From positions 1 through 51,137 of IMG/VR virus record IMGVR_UViG_3300037294_000204: a stretch of 51,137 nt of DNA, one strand, 5' to 3'. Positions 39,701-49,530 of the stretch are shown piece by piece. Position 1 is the stretch's first letter. Each line of letters starts with the position of its first letter. Below the pieces are notes generated by a model that was not told where the DNA came from, did no database searches, and saw only the letters and a list, made by a program, of their open reading frames with translations. The position numbers were made by a program, and so were the translations under genes. The DNA is from a virus.

Positions 39701-42700
39701 GCAATTACTCTTAGATCAATCGCATATGCTCACACATTAGCCAATGCTGAGATTACCAGTTACCCCTCTGTACAAGATGTAGTAGATTTTAGTAATACCA
39801 CTATTGCAGACATTATTGAAAGAGGAACAGTGGCTGCACCTGTGTTGTCATTTACCTTACCTGCTGATGTGTCTACAGATGTTGCTAATGCCTACACATT
39901 ATTACTAGCCAATCGGAATTACATTGTTAGTGAAGTAGACGGTTGGATACAGGCACAGATTGCTGGTGATATTAGTCCGTGGGAATTAGGCGATATATAC
40001 CAGTCTTCAAGAACTCAGCAAGATACATTGTATGCTGTTGAAGCAGTAATACACGATTTAATTTACGGTGGTAATACAGCAACAAGAACAGCAGCGTTAA
40101 AATATTATAATAACTTAACCGGTGAATTTTTATTAGCCTCAGGACAGGATACTCGATTTGCAGCAGCGATTGATTACGCTAATTATCTAACAGGAAGGGT
40201 TATTCAAAACTTTGCACCAGCAGTGACATACGGAGCATTGGCAAGAACTACTGGTACTGGTGCAACTGCAACTGAAGCGGCAACTATTAATACATTAATG
40301 ACTGCTATCTCAGGTGCCATTAGTGTTGCTGATTTTGCAACAGCGGCTGCTGCGATCACACTTATAACACCTACTATAAGCGGATTGTCTTACGATGCAG
40401 ATAATATTGCAGCCAGAGCAGCAATTGCATTAGCAAAAACAACTATTCAAAGTTCTGTTATTGCGTTTGTAGAAGAGAATGGAAACAAATACGAAGTATT
40501 AATGCCGGGTAACCGTAGTATGTTGGCCAATGACTTTACACAGATCAACGACATGGGCTACGGCGCAGTTGGTCATAATGGCGGATTAATCGAACTTGTT
40601 TCAATGTTTACCTACTATTGCTATACTTCATACTACTCAATAAACGGTGCTCAGATTCGATCAGTAGGCGGTTCTAGTGCTCACGGTGTATATGCGCTGG
40701 TTGCAGAAGGTGCTGACCCACTGGAAGTTCCAACACCAACAACTATATACGAAGAATTGAGTCAACGTGTTGATTGTTATGCTCCAAGTCCTGCATATGC
40801 AAATGACGTGGAAGGACTGTTTATTTTTGTAAACAATTTTCAATATGCACCATTAGGTGGCAGTGAGCTAGAAGTTAACCACAGCGGGATCATTTATAGA
40901 TATCCAGTTACCTCATCAACTACCGTATCTTTACCAGACGGCGTTGCTAGATTAAACTTAGGAGCAGCTGGTGGTGGAGGTGCCTCCGGATTGTTTGCAC
41001 AGATATCTGATGCAGATAAGATGACACTGCGAGTTGGAACACAGTTAAAACTAACAGGTAGTTTAGAAAATGTTGCGGTTAGACCTTCGACTGGTTTAAA
41101 ATTAAGAGAAACTCCAGAAACTGTTTATCGTGTGCTGGCATTTAATACAGCCTCAGATGATAACGGACCGTTTGAGGTACAGGCTACTGCAGGTGATCCG
41201 GGAATAATTCAAGTGTTGGCAACTGTTACTACAATTGCAACAAATGTGTGTACTACTGATGGAAATCATAAATTAGCACTCGGCGATAAGTTTATTCCAA
41301 CTTCAACTGCTAACGGATTTACATCGGGGGTCACTTACTACATTATTAGTGTTCCTAATTACAATCAGTTTACTGTATCTACTTCTCCTACCGGCAGTGC
41401 TGCAACAGTATCTAATGGAACTGGATTAAGCATTAAAGGTATCAAGACCCATAAATTATTAGAAAATTACAGTATAAATTTTACCACCTCAGTAACATTG
41501 CCTAGTCCACTGAGTGTAGAAAACTATTTTGTTACATCCAGTAATTTAACCGATACTGAATTTGCAGTATCTCTTACAAAGAATGGGGTTCCTGTAGTAA
41601 TCACTAATGCAGGTACTGGCACACACTCTTATGCACCTGTAGGCATTACTTTATCTCAAACTAGAGAAAATTATAATTATCTAGATTTTACAATATTCCA
41701 ACCAGGTGAGTACACAGACGATTTTGCTACTGGACAAGTCTGTACTATTTCAGTAGCTGATCTTACTGAAATATCTCTAGTTGGACATCCGTTTGTTGAG
41801 AACGATGTTATTAAATTTACAACTACAGGAACACTACCAGCTGGATTATCTACACTATTTAGATATTTTGTTATTGCTGGTGGATTAGGTGCTGATGTAT
41901 TTCAGATCAGTGTAGAACTAGGTGGCGATCCTGTTGCGGTTACTGCCGCAGGCAGCGGAACTCACTCTGTTGGTACAGTTACTGGTAGAGCAGGCGACAA
42001 TACATTTGCTGTTGTTGCTGTTGGTGCTCAAGAAAACAGTCGAGTGGCTGGTTCTAAATTTGTTTTCTTAGGTGAAGAATACATTATCAGCACTTATCAA
42101 CCAGAAAGTGTAACTAACGAGCCGTTTGCTAGATTAGTATTGAATAGACCATTAGCTGATTCTATTAATCAATTCGCTTCAAGCTATACAGTTAAAGCAG
42201 GCGTTGCAATTCGATCTAGTGGATCATTAGGAACATTAACAATTCGTATTTCGTTAGTTCGAGTTACCAGTCACGATTTGCTAGAAATAGGAACTGGTTC
42301 ATACGCAGACACTAACTATCCAAAAGAAATTTACGGACAGTCTGTTAATGCACCGAGCCCGGATACAGAAACTGCAGAAAGAGATGTCGGACGGTGCTTC
42401 TATGTAACTACTGATCAATTTGGTAACTTTAGAGTAGGACCATTCTTTGCAGTTGACCAAGGTACCGGTCAGGTTACATTCTCGGCGAGTATTGCTCTTT
42501 CAAACTTAGACGGTATTGGGTTTAAACGTGGTGTACCAATTAGTGAATTTTCAACAGATTCAGGATTCACTGATAATGCAACTGATACTGTTCCAACAGA
42601 AAATGCTACACGTATCTATATCGAACGTAGATTAGGAGTGATGCATGATGGCGGCAGTGTGATTGAATCACAATTGTTACCTACACCTAGCGGCGGCTTT

Positions 42701-44164
42701 ATGGCACTAAGTGGCCAATTGCCTATGAAAGGTCAAATAGATATGGACGATAACAAGATCGTAAATCTTACTGACCCGACTAATCCGCAAGATGCTGTTA
42801 ACTTAAGAAGTTTAACTTTAGATAACTTTCAAGACTATGCAGGTTCTAATGTACAAGCTGGCCAATTCTTAGTACTTACTGGTGCTGGAAACACATTAAC
42901 TAATGTCAGCATTACTGGTGATGTAGTGACTACCCAAGCTGGCAGTAATTTAAATGTCCAGATAGTTAATAATGTCATAGTAGACAGCGATGTTAACACA
43001 ACAGCTAATATTTTGCAGAGCAAATTACTGATGTCACTAGCAACTGCAACGGCAGCTGCCCCAGGTGGAACAACTGCTGCTAAACAGGCATTAAGCGGGT
43101 TAACTAGCTTTAACAGTGCAGACTTTACTGTAATTGATGGATGGGTGACATTAAAATCTAACTCTGTTGCAACAAGCGATCTTGCACAACTGTCTAGTAA
43201 GACAGTTTTAGGTAATTCTACGCTGTCAACCGATAATGCTTCAGCAGTACCATTTACTACTGTTGTTGATAGCGGCCTTGGAATTAAGAAATCACAATAT
43301 TCTGGGGTGGGTTTCTTAAAAAGAAATTCTTCTATTAGCAATGTATCAGATTCTGATTACGGAGTTATAGATGCTATAGCAGGATCATCGATCCTAACAG
43401 GGGCGAGCCAACTTATTGTTAGAGATGTTAACGGAGATTTTGGAGGTCGAACTATAGATATTAGTCAGATTAAAGTTGATACAAAACTTTCTATAGATAG
43501 CGACGTTACAGCAACTGGAGGGTATTTACGATATTATGGATATGACAGTGGCGGCGGCATATTAATATCTAACGGTTCACTAGCAGCAGATAAAAAATCA
43601 GATTATTGGAATGATAGTCATATATTTAAAACACAAAACGGAGTTTCATTAGCTCCTATTACGGCATCTGCAATACAAGTCACAGCTATTACAACCGGAC
43701 TGTCGTCGACTACTGGTACAATTACAGGGCGCTGGACATTAACTGGTACAAGTCCAAACGAATCAAGATTACAATCAACATACTCCGCTGACCTAGCAGA
43801 GCACTACGAAGGTGATAAAGATTACCAAGTCGGCACAGTGTTAGTGTTTGGTGGGGACAAAGAAGTTACTACTACCAATGTTAAAGGTGATACAAGAGTT
43901 GCAGGAGTTGTTTCTAATACCGCAGCATTTGCAATGTATGAAGCATGCCCGGGTCTTAAAAATCTAGTTGCCCTGCAAGGACGTGTTCCGTGTCGAGTAG
44001 TTGGTCGTATTAAGAAAGGAGATATATTGGTAACATCAGGAATTCCAGGAGTGGCTATGGCTGCGGTAGGCGATGTTAAGGTCGGTACTGTAGTTGGTAA
44101 AGCACTAACAGATTATAACAGTGACCATATTGGTACACTTGAAATTGCAGTAGGGAGAACATAA
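36740..44164 (+). CDS. Giant tail/fibre structural protein, 2474 residues
   Basis: A very large virion protein. Residues 1-38 carry the NDGTGDSIRDSFRKVNDNF motif shared with neighbouring fibre genes. Residues ~545-590 (VESGEYYENYPLKVPANVSI then VGDEFRRVIFRPR) look like a beta-helix cap. Three copies of a helical module with DVG---D---D---G-- occur near residues 680, 942 and 1095 (FKRDVGLLVDSFVFDLKYGS, CFRDVGLILDGLGYDIAFGS, LYAVEAVIHDLIYGGNTATR). Three beta repeats follow at about 1507, 1568 and 1680 (ending GTGTHSY/GSGTHSV). The last ~125 residues (SADLAEHYEGDKDYQVGTVL, VFGGDKEVTTTNVKGDTRVA, VALQGRVPCRVVGRIKKGDI) match the Peptidase_G2-like self-cleaving or capping domain of marine phage fibres. 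TAATG couples it to the next gene. Confidence 0.85.
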   Translation: MARKPIDIGAVGNDGTGDSIRDSFRKVNDNFQELYSSLGLGETLQFIGLDDTPSTYKGENDPTTGSTPIVTVNNTESGVAFKTLAPGNGISIDFITNPNEITINADFAEISADTSPQLGGDLSMRSGGLQYRIYDAGTTISPLSPIYKHELVNKSYADSKIARAGANAIDPETGQVNAALGRMSGPLILSRDPEPDDDINFDGLTAATKRYVDNSAFGSSVNLYVALSGTDERTGVSKALQGRALAYAYRTLEAALKRAEELVREAPITLGPYKKVLTYNDGAADCTLAAIESSPTSGDGFAGFLKISVDTVVLNGVGANYYPGDLLSVTGGVLSTGGGACIIQVLSTLTTPGSILTYRIVSSGSYLTLPGSSSVATAISESAAPVGVGAIGVGATFDITYRVNSVEITNGGTGYSLASVRIAGGGGTGAFGTAIVVGGVITSITVSDRGTGFTSLPTLSVDLPRFLIYTNNYRTDFTGDVTTNTAEAVRGRDIREGLYLQGQDSGALAEIVSHQGELDSEGNEIFDVDIKFGSFIPGETIAYGDIAKNIQITVLVESGEYYENYPLKVPANVSIVGDEFRRVIFRPRQGTSSSPYAFQRFRRDLVIDGLTTAIGNEYGYHYLQDSSQPVYPKIDNKGAYTSTAALLELNRVFFQEEIIAWVNEQISSETSPFSASFAYNVSLFKRDVGLLVDSFVFDLKYGSYNRTISAGLKYYQSDSAGISITTQLEEYQAVLEKLESLMLAVIANTEITPVFQDLFLQIVDPAYSAEAGSDTVISTLLAVLLDVIDGSGSVNYPKENQEMDVFLANDAVRWQAISAQGHGGFMSVLDPEGQILAKSPYFQECASFSRSKDRQVFAGGMFVDGFAGNLEFKISEVVTPTRLGVFGLDRFPQLPASFIVADSVYRINYVRDFVYDKDGSSATFVLDETTPWPFSVFEYNSAACFRDVGLILDGLGYDIAFGSNYWTRLNGITYRLGQSVVVIEEQRAITLRSIAYAHTLANAEITSYPSVQDVVDFSNTTIADIIERGTVAAPVLSFTLPADVSTDVANAYTLLLANRNYIVSEVDGWIQAQIAGDISPWELGDIYQSSRTQQDTLYAVEAVIHDLIYGGNTATRTAALKYYNNLTGEFLLASGQDTRFAAAIDYANYLTGRVIQNFAPAVTYGALARTTGTGATATEAATINTLMTAISGAISVADFATAAAAITLITPTISGLSYDADNIAARAAIALAKTTIQSSVIAFVEENGNKYEVLMPGNRSMLANDFTQINDMGYGAVGHNGGLIELVSMFTYYCYTSYYSINGAQIRSVGGSSAHGVYALVAEGADPLEVPTPTTIYEELSQRVDCYAPSPAYANDVEGLFIFVNNFQYAPLGGSELEVNHSGIIYRYPVTSSTTVSLPDGVARLNLGAAGGGGASGLFAQISDADKMTLRVGTQLKLTGSLENVAVRPSTGLKLRETPETVYRVLAFNTASDDNGPFEVQATAGDPGIIQVLATVTTIATNVCTTDGNHKLALGDKFIPTSTANGFTSGVTYYIISVPNYNQFTVSTSPTGSAATVSNGTGLSIKGIKTHKLLENYSINFTTSVTLPSPLSVENYFVTSSNLTDTEFAVSLTKNGVPVVITNAGTGTHSYAPVGITLSQTRENYNYLDFTIFQPGEYTDDFATGQVCTISVADLTEISLVGHPFVENDVIKFTTTGTLPAGLSTLFRYFVIAGGLGADVFQISVELGGDPVAVTAAGSGTHSVGTVTGRAGDNTFAVVAVGAQENSRVAGSKFVFLGEEYIISTYQPESVTNEPFARLVLNRPLADSINQFASSYTVKAGVAIRSSGSLGTLTIRISLVRVTSHDLLEIGTGSYADTNYPKEIYGQSVNAPSPDTETAERDVGRCFYVTTDQFGNFRVGPFFAVDQGTGQVTFSASIALSNLDGIGFKRGVPISEFSTDSGFTDNATDTVPTENATRIYIERRLGVMHDGGSVIESQLLPTPSGGFMALSGQLPMKGQIDMDDNKIVNLTDPTNPQDAVNLRSLTLDNFQDYAGSNVQAGQFLVLTGAGNTLTNVSITGDVVTTQAGSNLNVQIVNNVIVDSDVNTTANILQSKLLMSLATATAAAPGGTTAAKQALSGLTSFNSADFTVIDGWVTLKSNSVATSDLAQLSSKTVLGNSTLSTDNASAVPFTTVVDSGLGIKKSQYSGVGFLKRNSSISNVSDSDYGVIDAIAGSSILTGASQLIVRDVNGDFGGRTIDISQIKVDTKLSIDSDVTATGGYLRYYGYDSGGGILISNGSLAADKKSDYWNDSHIFKTQNGVSLAPITASAIQVTAITTGLSSTTGTITGRWTLTGTSPNESRLQSTYSADLAEHYEGDKDYQVGTVLVFGGDKEVTTTNVKGDTRVAGVVSNTAAFAMYEACPGLKNLVALQGRVPCRVVGRIKKGDILVTSGIPGVAMAAVGDVKVGTVVGKALTDYNSDHIGTLEIAVGRT

Positions 44165-46224
44165 TGGCATTTAATAACAACATAACTCCGGGGGCGCCTC
44201 CCTTACTATGGAGTAACATTTATGATGCATTTACATTAATAAATGAAAACTTTGTCAGTTTGGTTGCAACAGTGGGTGACGGGTCTGGGTTAACTCCAAT
44301 AGACTTCAGTACACTAGACACTGATGTATCACCGTCTACAGATAACTTGTACAATCTAGGTGCATCAGGCTATGCCTGGAGAACAATTCACGCTGCCGGA
44401 TACGTAGTTGATACACCCGATGCAGGCAACGGTGTTTGGATTGGTGCTGCGCAGATTAAAGGAATTGAAGCTCATGTTGATATCCCAACAGGATCAACAA
44501 TCAACGGTTCTTTAATTATCGATCCTACAAACACATTCTTTAAAATTATTGATGTTGATAATGGTAATAGCATAGAAGCACAGGGGTTTGGCGATACTGT
44601 TAAATTTTTATCTGGTGATGGGATTTCGATGGTGGTTGATTCTGCAGGGGAATCGATAACTTTTAACAACGAAGGTATACTAGGTGCATTGGCAGGTAGC
44701 GGTATTGGAATATCCGATGCCTCAGGTGTTATTACTGTCACTAATACTGGCGTACTAAGTTTAACCAGTACTACTGCTCTACCGAATGAAAGAATACCCG
44801 GAGCTGGTATTAATATTAATAATAGCACCGGCAGCGGAATTAAAATTACTAACACAGGTGTTATTGGTATCTCGAGCGGAACTGGAATTATAGTAATCCC
44901 AGATACTGCTACTGGAATTTTTACTATTGTAAATTCTGCACCAGTAGGCAACACATTTTCGTTTGTAGAAATAAACGGAGATTCTGATAATAGATTAGCA
45001 GCCGATACAATTAACGATATACTTTCTATTAACAGTGGTCAAGGTATCACATTAACAAAAAATGTGTCTACCGATGCATTGACAATTACAGTTGATCCAA
45101 ACTTTAACTTAACTGGCAATGTACTTGGCAACACAACTGGATATCATTACGGAGACGTAACAGGGTCAGTCTTCAGTGATGACTCTACTAAAATTATTGA
45201 TTCTGTAGAAAATAAAATCTATTCAACATTCTTTGGTAATTTAACTGGCGATGTTACAGGTAGTGTGTTTGGAGATGATAGTACATTACTAGTTGACGGT
45301 GTTAATAGTAAGATTGTTGGCGACATTGAAACAGCAAGTTTAAGAACAAGCGACAATAATATAGCATTAGGCAATAGTGCAGGTTTTACTAACCAAGGTA
45401 CATATGGCATTGCACTTGGATTTGGTGCAGGCGATGCTAACCAAGGCCAAGCTGCAATCAGCATCGGCTACACAGCAGGTCAAACAGATCAAGGCAATAG
45501 TGCAGTAGCAATTGGTCCAAATGCCGGTAACACCAATCAAGGCACCAACGCTGTATCAGTGGGACTACAAGCGGGGCAAACTAGTCAAGGCGCACACAGT
45601 GTGGCTGTTGGTAGTGAGGCTGGACGAACCACACAGGGTCAGAACGCTGTAGCTGTTGGTAAGGCAGCCGGTACTCAAGGACAGGGATTGGGTGGAATTG
45701 GAATTGGAGTCAGTGCTGGACAAACCAATCAGGGCACCTACGCTGTGGCTGTGGGCGCAAGTAGTGGCTTGGACAATCAGGGCAGTTATGCCGTGGCCAT
45801 TGGAGCTATTGCTGGTACCACCGCTCAGGCCGACAACTCCATCATTGTTAATGCTACAGGAGTACCGCTGGAAAACACCACTGCCAGCAGTTTAGTAGTG
45901 GCTCCTATTAGAAATCAACCCGGTGCCAATGGTGTTGTACAGTACAATTCGACCACAAAAGAAGTTTCTTACAGTTCTTCTGTGAGCGGTGTATTTACGG
46001 GCAACATATTTACCAACTTGATTGATTCCGCAGATTCATCTCAAATTGTTGTAACTCCGATAACAAAATTTGAATCAGATGTTGTGGTAGAAAATGATCT
46101 AACAGTTGCTCAAAAAATAACAGTTAACGGTAGTAGAGTAATTAATTTAGTTCAATTGCAATCAGTAGTGGCGGCTAGCACAGACTTTGCTAACTTCAAA
46201 ACTAGAATAGCAGCATTGGTATAA
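44164..46224 (+). CDS. Fibre protein with YadA-head-like repeats
   Basis: A 686-residue fibre. The N-terminus (WSNIYDAFTLINENF) is a degenerate form of the shared AF-KVN-NF motif. SVFSDDSTKIIDSVENKIYS and SVFGDDSTLLVDGVNSKIVG match the repeat of the fibre gene at 27. From base 45361 ten 16-residue repeats follow (consensus AVAIG--AG-TNQGT--), as in the head of trimeric autotransporter adhesins, whose left-handed beta-rolls bind surfaces. The C-terminus ends in a short helix (VAASTDFANFKTRIAALV), possibly a trimerisation tail. Probably a trimeric adhesive fibre. Confidence 0.85.
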   Translation: MAFNNNITPGAPPLLWSNIYDAFTLINENFVSLVATVGDGSGLTPIDFSTLDTDVSPSTDNLYNLGASGYAWRTIHAAGYVVDTPDAGNGVWIGAAQIKGIEAHVDIPTGSTINGSLIIDPTNTFFKIIDVDNGNSIEAQGFGDTVKFLSGDGISMVVDSAGESITFNNEGILGALAGSGIGISDASGVITVTNTGVLSLTSTTALPNERIPGAGININNSTGSGIKITNTGVIGISSGTGIIVIPDTATGIFTIVNSAPVGNTFSFVEINGDSDNRLAADTINDILSINSGQGITLTKNVSTDALTITVDPNFNLTGNVLGNTTGYHYGDVTGSVFSDDSTKIIDSVENKIYSTFFGNLTGDVTGSVFGDDSTLLVDGVNSKIVGDIETASLRTSDNNIALGNSAGFTNQGTYGIALGFGAGDANQGQAAISIGYTAGQTDQGNSAVAIGPNAGNTNQGTNAVSVGLQAGQTSQGAHSVAVGSEAGRTTQGQNAVAVGKAAGTQGQGLGGIGIGVSAGQTNQGTYAVAVGASSGLDNQGSYAVAIGAIAGTTAQADNSIIVNATGVPLENTTASSLVVAPIRNQPGANGVVQYNSTTKEVSYSSSVSGVFTGNIFTNLIDSADSSQIVVTPITKFESDVVVENDLTVAQKITVNGSRVINLVQLQSVVAASTDFANFKTRIAALV
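45361..45840 (+). repeat. Ten 48-bp adhesin-like repeats
   Basis: Ten in-frame units of 48 bp coding for 16 residues, from IALGNSAGFTNQGTYG to VAIGAIAGTTAQADNS. Units after about 45560 use visibly more G and C at third positions than the first units, although the protein pattern continues without a break. Confidence 0.9.
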
Positions 46225-46236
46225 TCGGAGCAATAA

Positions 46237-46449
46237 ATGACAAAACAAACAATCAACGTAGGCACAACGGCCAACGATAAAAAAGGCGACAGCTTACGGG
46301 CAGCGTTCCAAAAAGTCAATGCCAACTTTACAGAATTGTATGCTGCAACTTATACACCAGCAGTATCCGGAGATTGGACAGGAACAGCGCCTACTACTGT
46401 AGCAGCAGCATTAGACAGAATAGCAGCAGCTTTAGGTCCAATTGCATAA
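46237..46449 (+). CDS. Short fibre-family protein, 70 residues
   Basis: A 70-residue protein consisting almost only of the shared N-terminal module: INVGTTANDKKGDSLRAAFQ then KVNANFTELYAA, followed by a short helix (TTVAAALDRIAAALG). A CGGAG site supports the ATG. It may be a stand-alone adaptor that occupies the same attachment site as the larger fibres, or the remains of a longer gene. The C-terminal 30 residues resemble the linker segment seen after the module in many phage fibre proteins. Confidence 0.7.
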   Translation: MTKQTINVGTTANDKKGDSLRAAFQKVNANFTELYAATYTPAVSGDWTGTAPTTVAAALDRIAAALGPIA

Positions 46450-46450
46450 C

Positions 46451-46458
46451 GGTAAATA
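46451..46458 (+). promoter_or_regulatory. Candidate late promoter GGTAAATA
   Basis: GGTAAATA lies in the short gap between two fibre-family genes, 18 nt before the ATG at 46477; the leader carries a purine-rich AAAGAGAG. Two bases from consensus. Confidence 0.4.
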
Positions 46459-46476
46459 CTATAAAGAGAGCGCATA

Positions 46477-47052
46477 ATGACAGTACAAACAATTAATATT
46501 GGTAATCAAGTAAACGACGGGCTAGGCGATGATTTACGCACAGCTTTTCAAAAAGTAAATGCTAACTTTACAGATTTAAGTGCGCAGTTAACTATCACAG
46601 CGTCTAATGTTGGTGCAACTGGTGCTGGCGTTTTTAAACAAAAAGTTGGAACCGATCTAGAATTTAAAAATTTAGTATCCGGTACAAAAATATTATTAGA
46701 CGAAACTGAGACTGCTATTATAATTAATAACACTGAGCCAGATGCTTTTATTAGATTCGATACTAACTCAGGTAATATGTTGGCCAGTACGCATCAGCAA
46801 ATAACATTAAGCGGTGGGCCTTCAACAAACTCTACTACTAATAGAAACGATATCGAAGTTTCAACATTTGGATCTACTGTACTTTTTAAAACTATTATTC
46901 CTGTAACTGATATTTTAACATCTTATGATTTTGGATCTATTACCGGAGAGTTTGACAATGCAATGCAGTTAGTCTATGCTGCATCAAATATTGACTTTGG
47001 ATTTATTACACTTCCCGGAACAGTTAGTTTAGATTGTGGCACCATTGTTTAA
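46477..47052 (+). CDS. Fibre-family structural protein
   Basis: A 191-residue protein opening with the shared module (INIGNQVNDGLGDDLRTAFQ then KVNANFTDLS). The rest is beta-rich (GVFKQKVGTDLEFKNLVSGT, ILLDETETAIIINNTEPDAF, STFGSTVLFKTIIPVTDILT). The closing segment is hydrophobic (FGFITLPGTVSLDCGTIV). The size fits a small tail or baseplate-associated protein. AAGGAG 3' of its stop leads to the Ig-like gene. Role in the virion not known. Confidence 0.7.
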   Translation: MTVQTINIGNQVNDGLGDDLRTAFQKVNANFTDLSAQLTITASNVGATGAGVFKQKVGTDLEFKNLVSGTKILLDETETAIIINNTEPDAFIRFDTNSGNMLASTHQQITLSGGPSTNSTTNRNDIEVSTFGSTVLFKTIIPVTDILTSYDFGSITGEFDNAMQLVYAASNIDFGFITLPGTVSLDCGTIV

Positions 47053-47064
47053 GGAGCTATCCAG

Positions 47065-49530
47065 ATGATTACCTGGATTACACCAGTAGGCAGTTTAGGA
47101 TTATTAACTGAACGTGTCAACATTACTATTCCGTTAGAAGCAACTTCTTCTGTTGGTGCCGTTACGTTTTCTGTAATTGCCGGAACCTTACCTAGAGGGT
47201 TACGACTTACAGGAAATCAAATACTAGGATCTCCTGTCGAGCAGCGTGTTTATACTGAAAGTAAATTTGTTGTTCGTGCTAGTGATAGTACTGACATTGA
47301 AGACAGAACATTTATTTTAGGTGTTGATGGCTCTGATCAACCTGTATGGTTGACTCGAGAAGGATTTTTAAATGTTGGGCAGGGCGAGGCATATTTTGTT
47401 TTAGATAATGCACAGGTTGATTTTCAATTAGAAGTTGCTGATCCTGATTTAATAGCAGGCGATACATTAACATTTTATCTAGTTCCCAACGGAGGATTAC
47501 TGCCTCCTGGATTAAGTCTCAGCAGTGATGGTATTATATCTGGATTTACGGATCCTATATTTGCTCTTGAGTATACAGGTAGTGTCTATGGCGGGTATGA
47601 CACTGCACCATTAGATGTTACCCCGTTGGATTTCGTTGAAGCTAAATCCAACGGGTACGATACATTCTTATTCGATAACGTAACTTTTGATTATAACGAG
47701 CCTAGCCGTACTCCTCCAAGACTAAGCAGAATTTATAATTTCTTGGTCGGAGTGACTGACGGAATTTATACAGAAACTAGACTGTTTAAAATTTATGTAG
47801 TTACGGAAGAATTCCTGCAGGCCGACAACAGCATTGTTCAAGTTGATACAAATTTGTTTCAAGCTGATGCTAGTAGCTTTAGAGTACCAATTTGGATTAC
47901 TGAAAGCAACTTGGGACGAGTTAGGGCTAATAACTATGTGACTATTTTCTTAGAAGTCTACGATCCACCATCACTTACAGGTACTATCACATATTTTATT
48001 CTTCCCAACAATCCTGACAACAGTGATAGTCAACTGCCGCCGGGCATGGAGTTAGATACTTTTACTGGCGATCTAGCAGGAAAAGTACCGTATCAAGCAC
48101 GAATTACAAAATCATATACATTTACTGCTCGAGCAACAAATTTTCCTGCCGCGCTGGCATATACATCATATACCTATAAAGGAGACTGGAATTCGTCAAC
48201 AACTTATAGTGTCAATGATGCAATTCAATTTTTAGGAATTGTTTACGTATGTCTGATTGCACACAGAAATAGAATTCCCACTGACGAAACATATTGGTAT
48301 GCGGCTACATCGTTTACTGATAAAACCTTTACTGTTGATGTTATTGGTGAAATTGAAAGTGCAGTTAATTGGATATCAAATACCAATCTAGGAACTATCA
48401 AGCCAAATCAACCTAGTCGATTATCTGTAGAAGCTGAAACTTTGTTAAATGGTGGAAGTATAGGCTATAATTGGGTCAGCGGAAAGTTGCCTCCGGGATT
48501 AACATTTTACCCTACTGGATTAATTGAAGGTAAAGTTAAACAATTTGCAGACGATGCTGGATTAGGGTTAACTAGATTCTATGAAAGAGCAGATAGTGCA
48601 GAAGATAGTTCTACTGCATCTAGAAATTTTGAAGAAATTTGGGATACAGGTACCACTAGCTTTGATAGAAAATTCACATTTACTATTAGAGCAAGAGACA
48701 GTGTAAATTTTGCCACGTTAGATAAAATATTTTATATCACAGTGGTTGCAGATAACAACAAAACATTTGCCAATTTATACCTAAAGGCTTTCCAGTCAAA
48801 AGATAAACGATTAGAATGGTATAATTTTATTACCGATGCTACTATTTTTAAACCGTCTGACATGTACAGATACGGCGATAGTAATTTTGGTATTCAAACT
48901 TCATTACGTGTGTTAGTGTATGCTGGTATTGAAAGTGTAGAAGCAGTAAACTATGTGCAGGCAATGAGCAGAAATCACAATAACAAACGTATAAAGTTTG
49001 GTGATTTAAAAGTAGTCAAAGCTAAAGAAGCAGATACACAAGAAACTATATACGAATTAATATATGTAGACATTATAGACGATTTAGAAAAGAATAGGAA
49101 AAGTATCAGCAGCACTGTTAACTTGTCCGATACCATAAACAGTAAAATCCTAATCAGTTACGATGCTATTAAGATTGACAGTGATATTCCCCTAGTCAGT
49201 GACAGTGATCATCAACGAGTATTTCCAAATAGTATTAAAAATATGAGAAATAGAATTAAGGGTGTTGGAGAGAACGATCGTGAGTTTTTACCACTTTGGA
49301 TGAGAAGTATTCAAGACTCTGCAAACTATGAACTCGGATACACCAAGGCGTTGCCGTTATGCTACTGCATTCCTGGTAGTTCGGCGGCAGTGTTATCAAG
49401 AATTCGGGCAAATGGGTTTGATTTTAAATCTATCAACTTCGAAGCAGATAGATATATAATAGATATTATAGACGGAACTATAGAGGATAAATACCTTGCA
49501 TTTCCGCAACGTGGAGAAAAATTACCGTGA
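47065..49530 (+). CDS. Ig-like (He_PIG) repeat structural protein
   Basis: An 821-residue virion protein with at least four putative Ig-like modules: SVGAVTFSVIAGTLPRGLRL with QRVYTESKFVVRASDS, LTFYLVPNGGLLPPGLSLSS with GIISGFTDP, GTITYFILPNNPDNSDSQ with LPPGMELDTFTGDLAG, and SIGYNWVSGKLPPGLTFYPT with GLIEGKVKQF. The LPPGL then G-I-G turn marks each. A carbohydrate-binding-like WNSSTTYSVNDAIQFLGIVY, with a W--y-Y-vnD-V-y-G--Y pattern, sits between modules 3 and 4. The last ~200 residues (KDKRLEWYNFITDATIFKPS, LPLCYCIPG) are a distinct tail-specific domain. Likely a long extended tail or whisker protein. AAGGAG precedes the ATG. Confidence 0.8.
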   Translation: MITWITPVGSLGLLTERVNITIPLEATSSVGAVTFSVIAGTLPRGLRLTGNQILGSPVEQRVYTESKFVVRASDSTDIEDRTFILGVDGSDQPVWLTREGFLNVGQGEAYFVLDNAQVDFQLEVADPDLIAGDTLTFYLVPNGGLLPPGLSLSSDGIISGFTDPIFALEYTGSVYGGYDTAPLDVTPLDFVEAKSNGYDTFLFDNVTFDYNEPSRTPPRLSRIYNFLVGVTDGIYTETRLFKIYVVTEEFLQADNSIVQVDTNLFQADASSFRVPIWITESNLGRVRANNYVTIFLEVYDPPSLTGTITYFILPNNPDNSDSQLPPGMELDTFTGDLAGKVPYQARITKSYTFTARATNFPAALAYTSYTYKGDWNSSTTYSVNDAIQFLGIVYVCLIAHRNRIPTDETYWYAATSFTDKTFTVDVIGEIESAVNWISNTNLGTIKPNQPSRLSVEAETLLNGGSIGYNWVSGKLPPGLTFYPTGLIEGKVKQFADDAGLGLTRFYERADSAEDSSTASRNFEEIWDTGTTSFDRKFTFTIRARDSVNFATLDKIFYITVVADNNKTFANLYLKAFQSKDKRLEWYNFITDATIFKPSDMYRYGDSNFGIQTSLRVLVYAGIESVEAVNYVQAMSRNHNNKRIKFGDLKVVKAKEADTQETIYELIYVDIIDDLEKNRKSISSTVNLSDTINSKILISYDAIKIDSDIPLVSDSDHQRVFPNSIKNMRNRIKGVGENDREFLPLWMRSIQDSANYELGYTKALPLCYCIPGSSAAVLSRIRANGFDFKSINFEADRYIIDIIDGTIEDKYLAFPQRGEKLP

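Noticed and set aside
42835-44954. Minus-strand frames of 160-168 codons opposite the giant fibre and the adhesin-like fibre
   Set aside because: Produced by the biased codon use of Thr/Val/Ala-rich fibre genes; no start signals.
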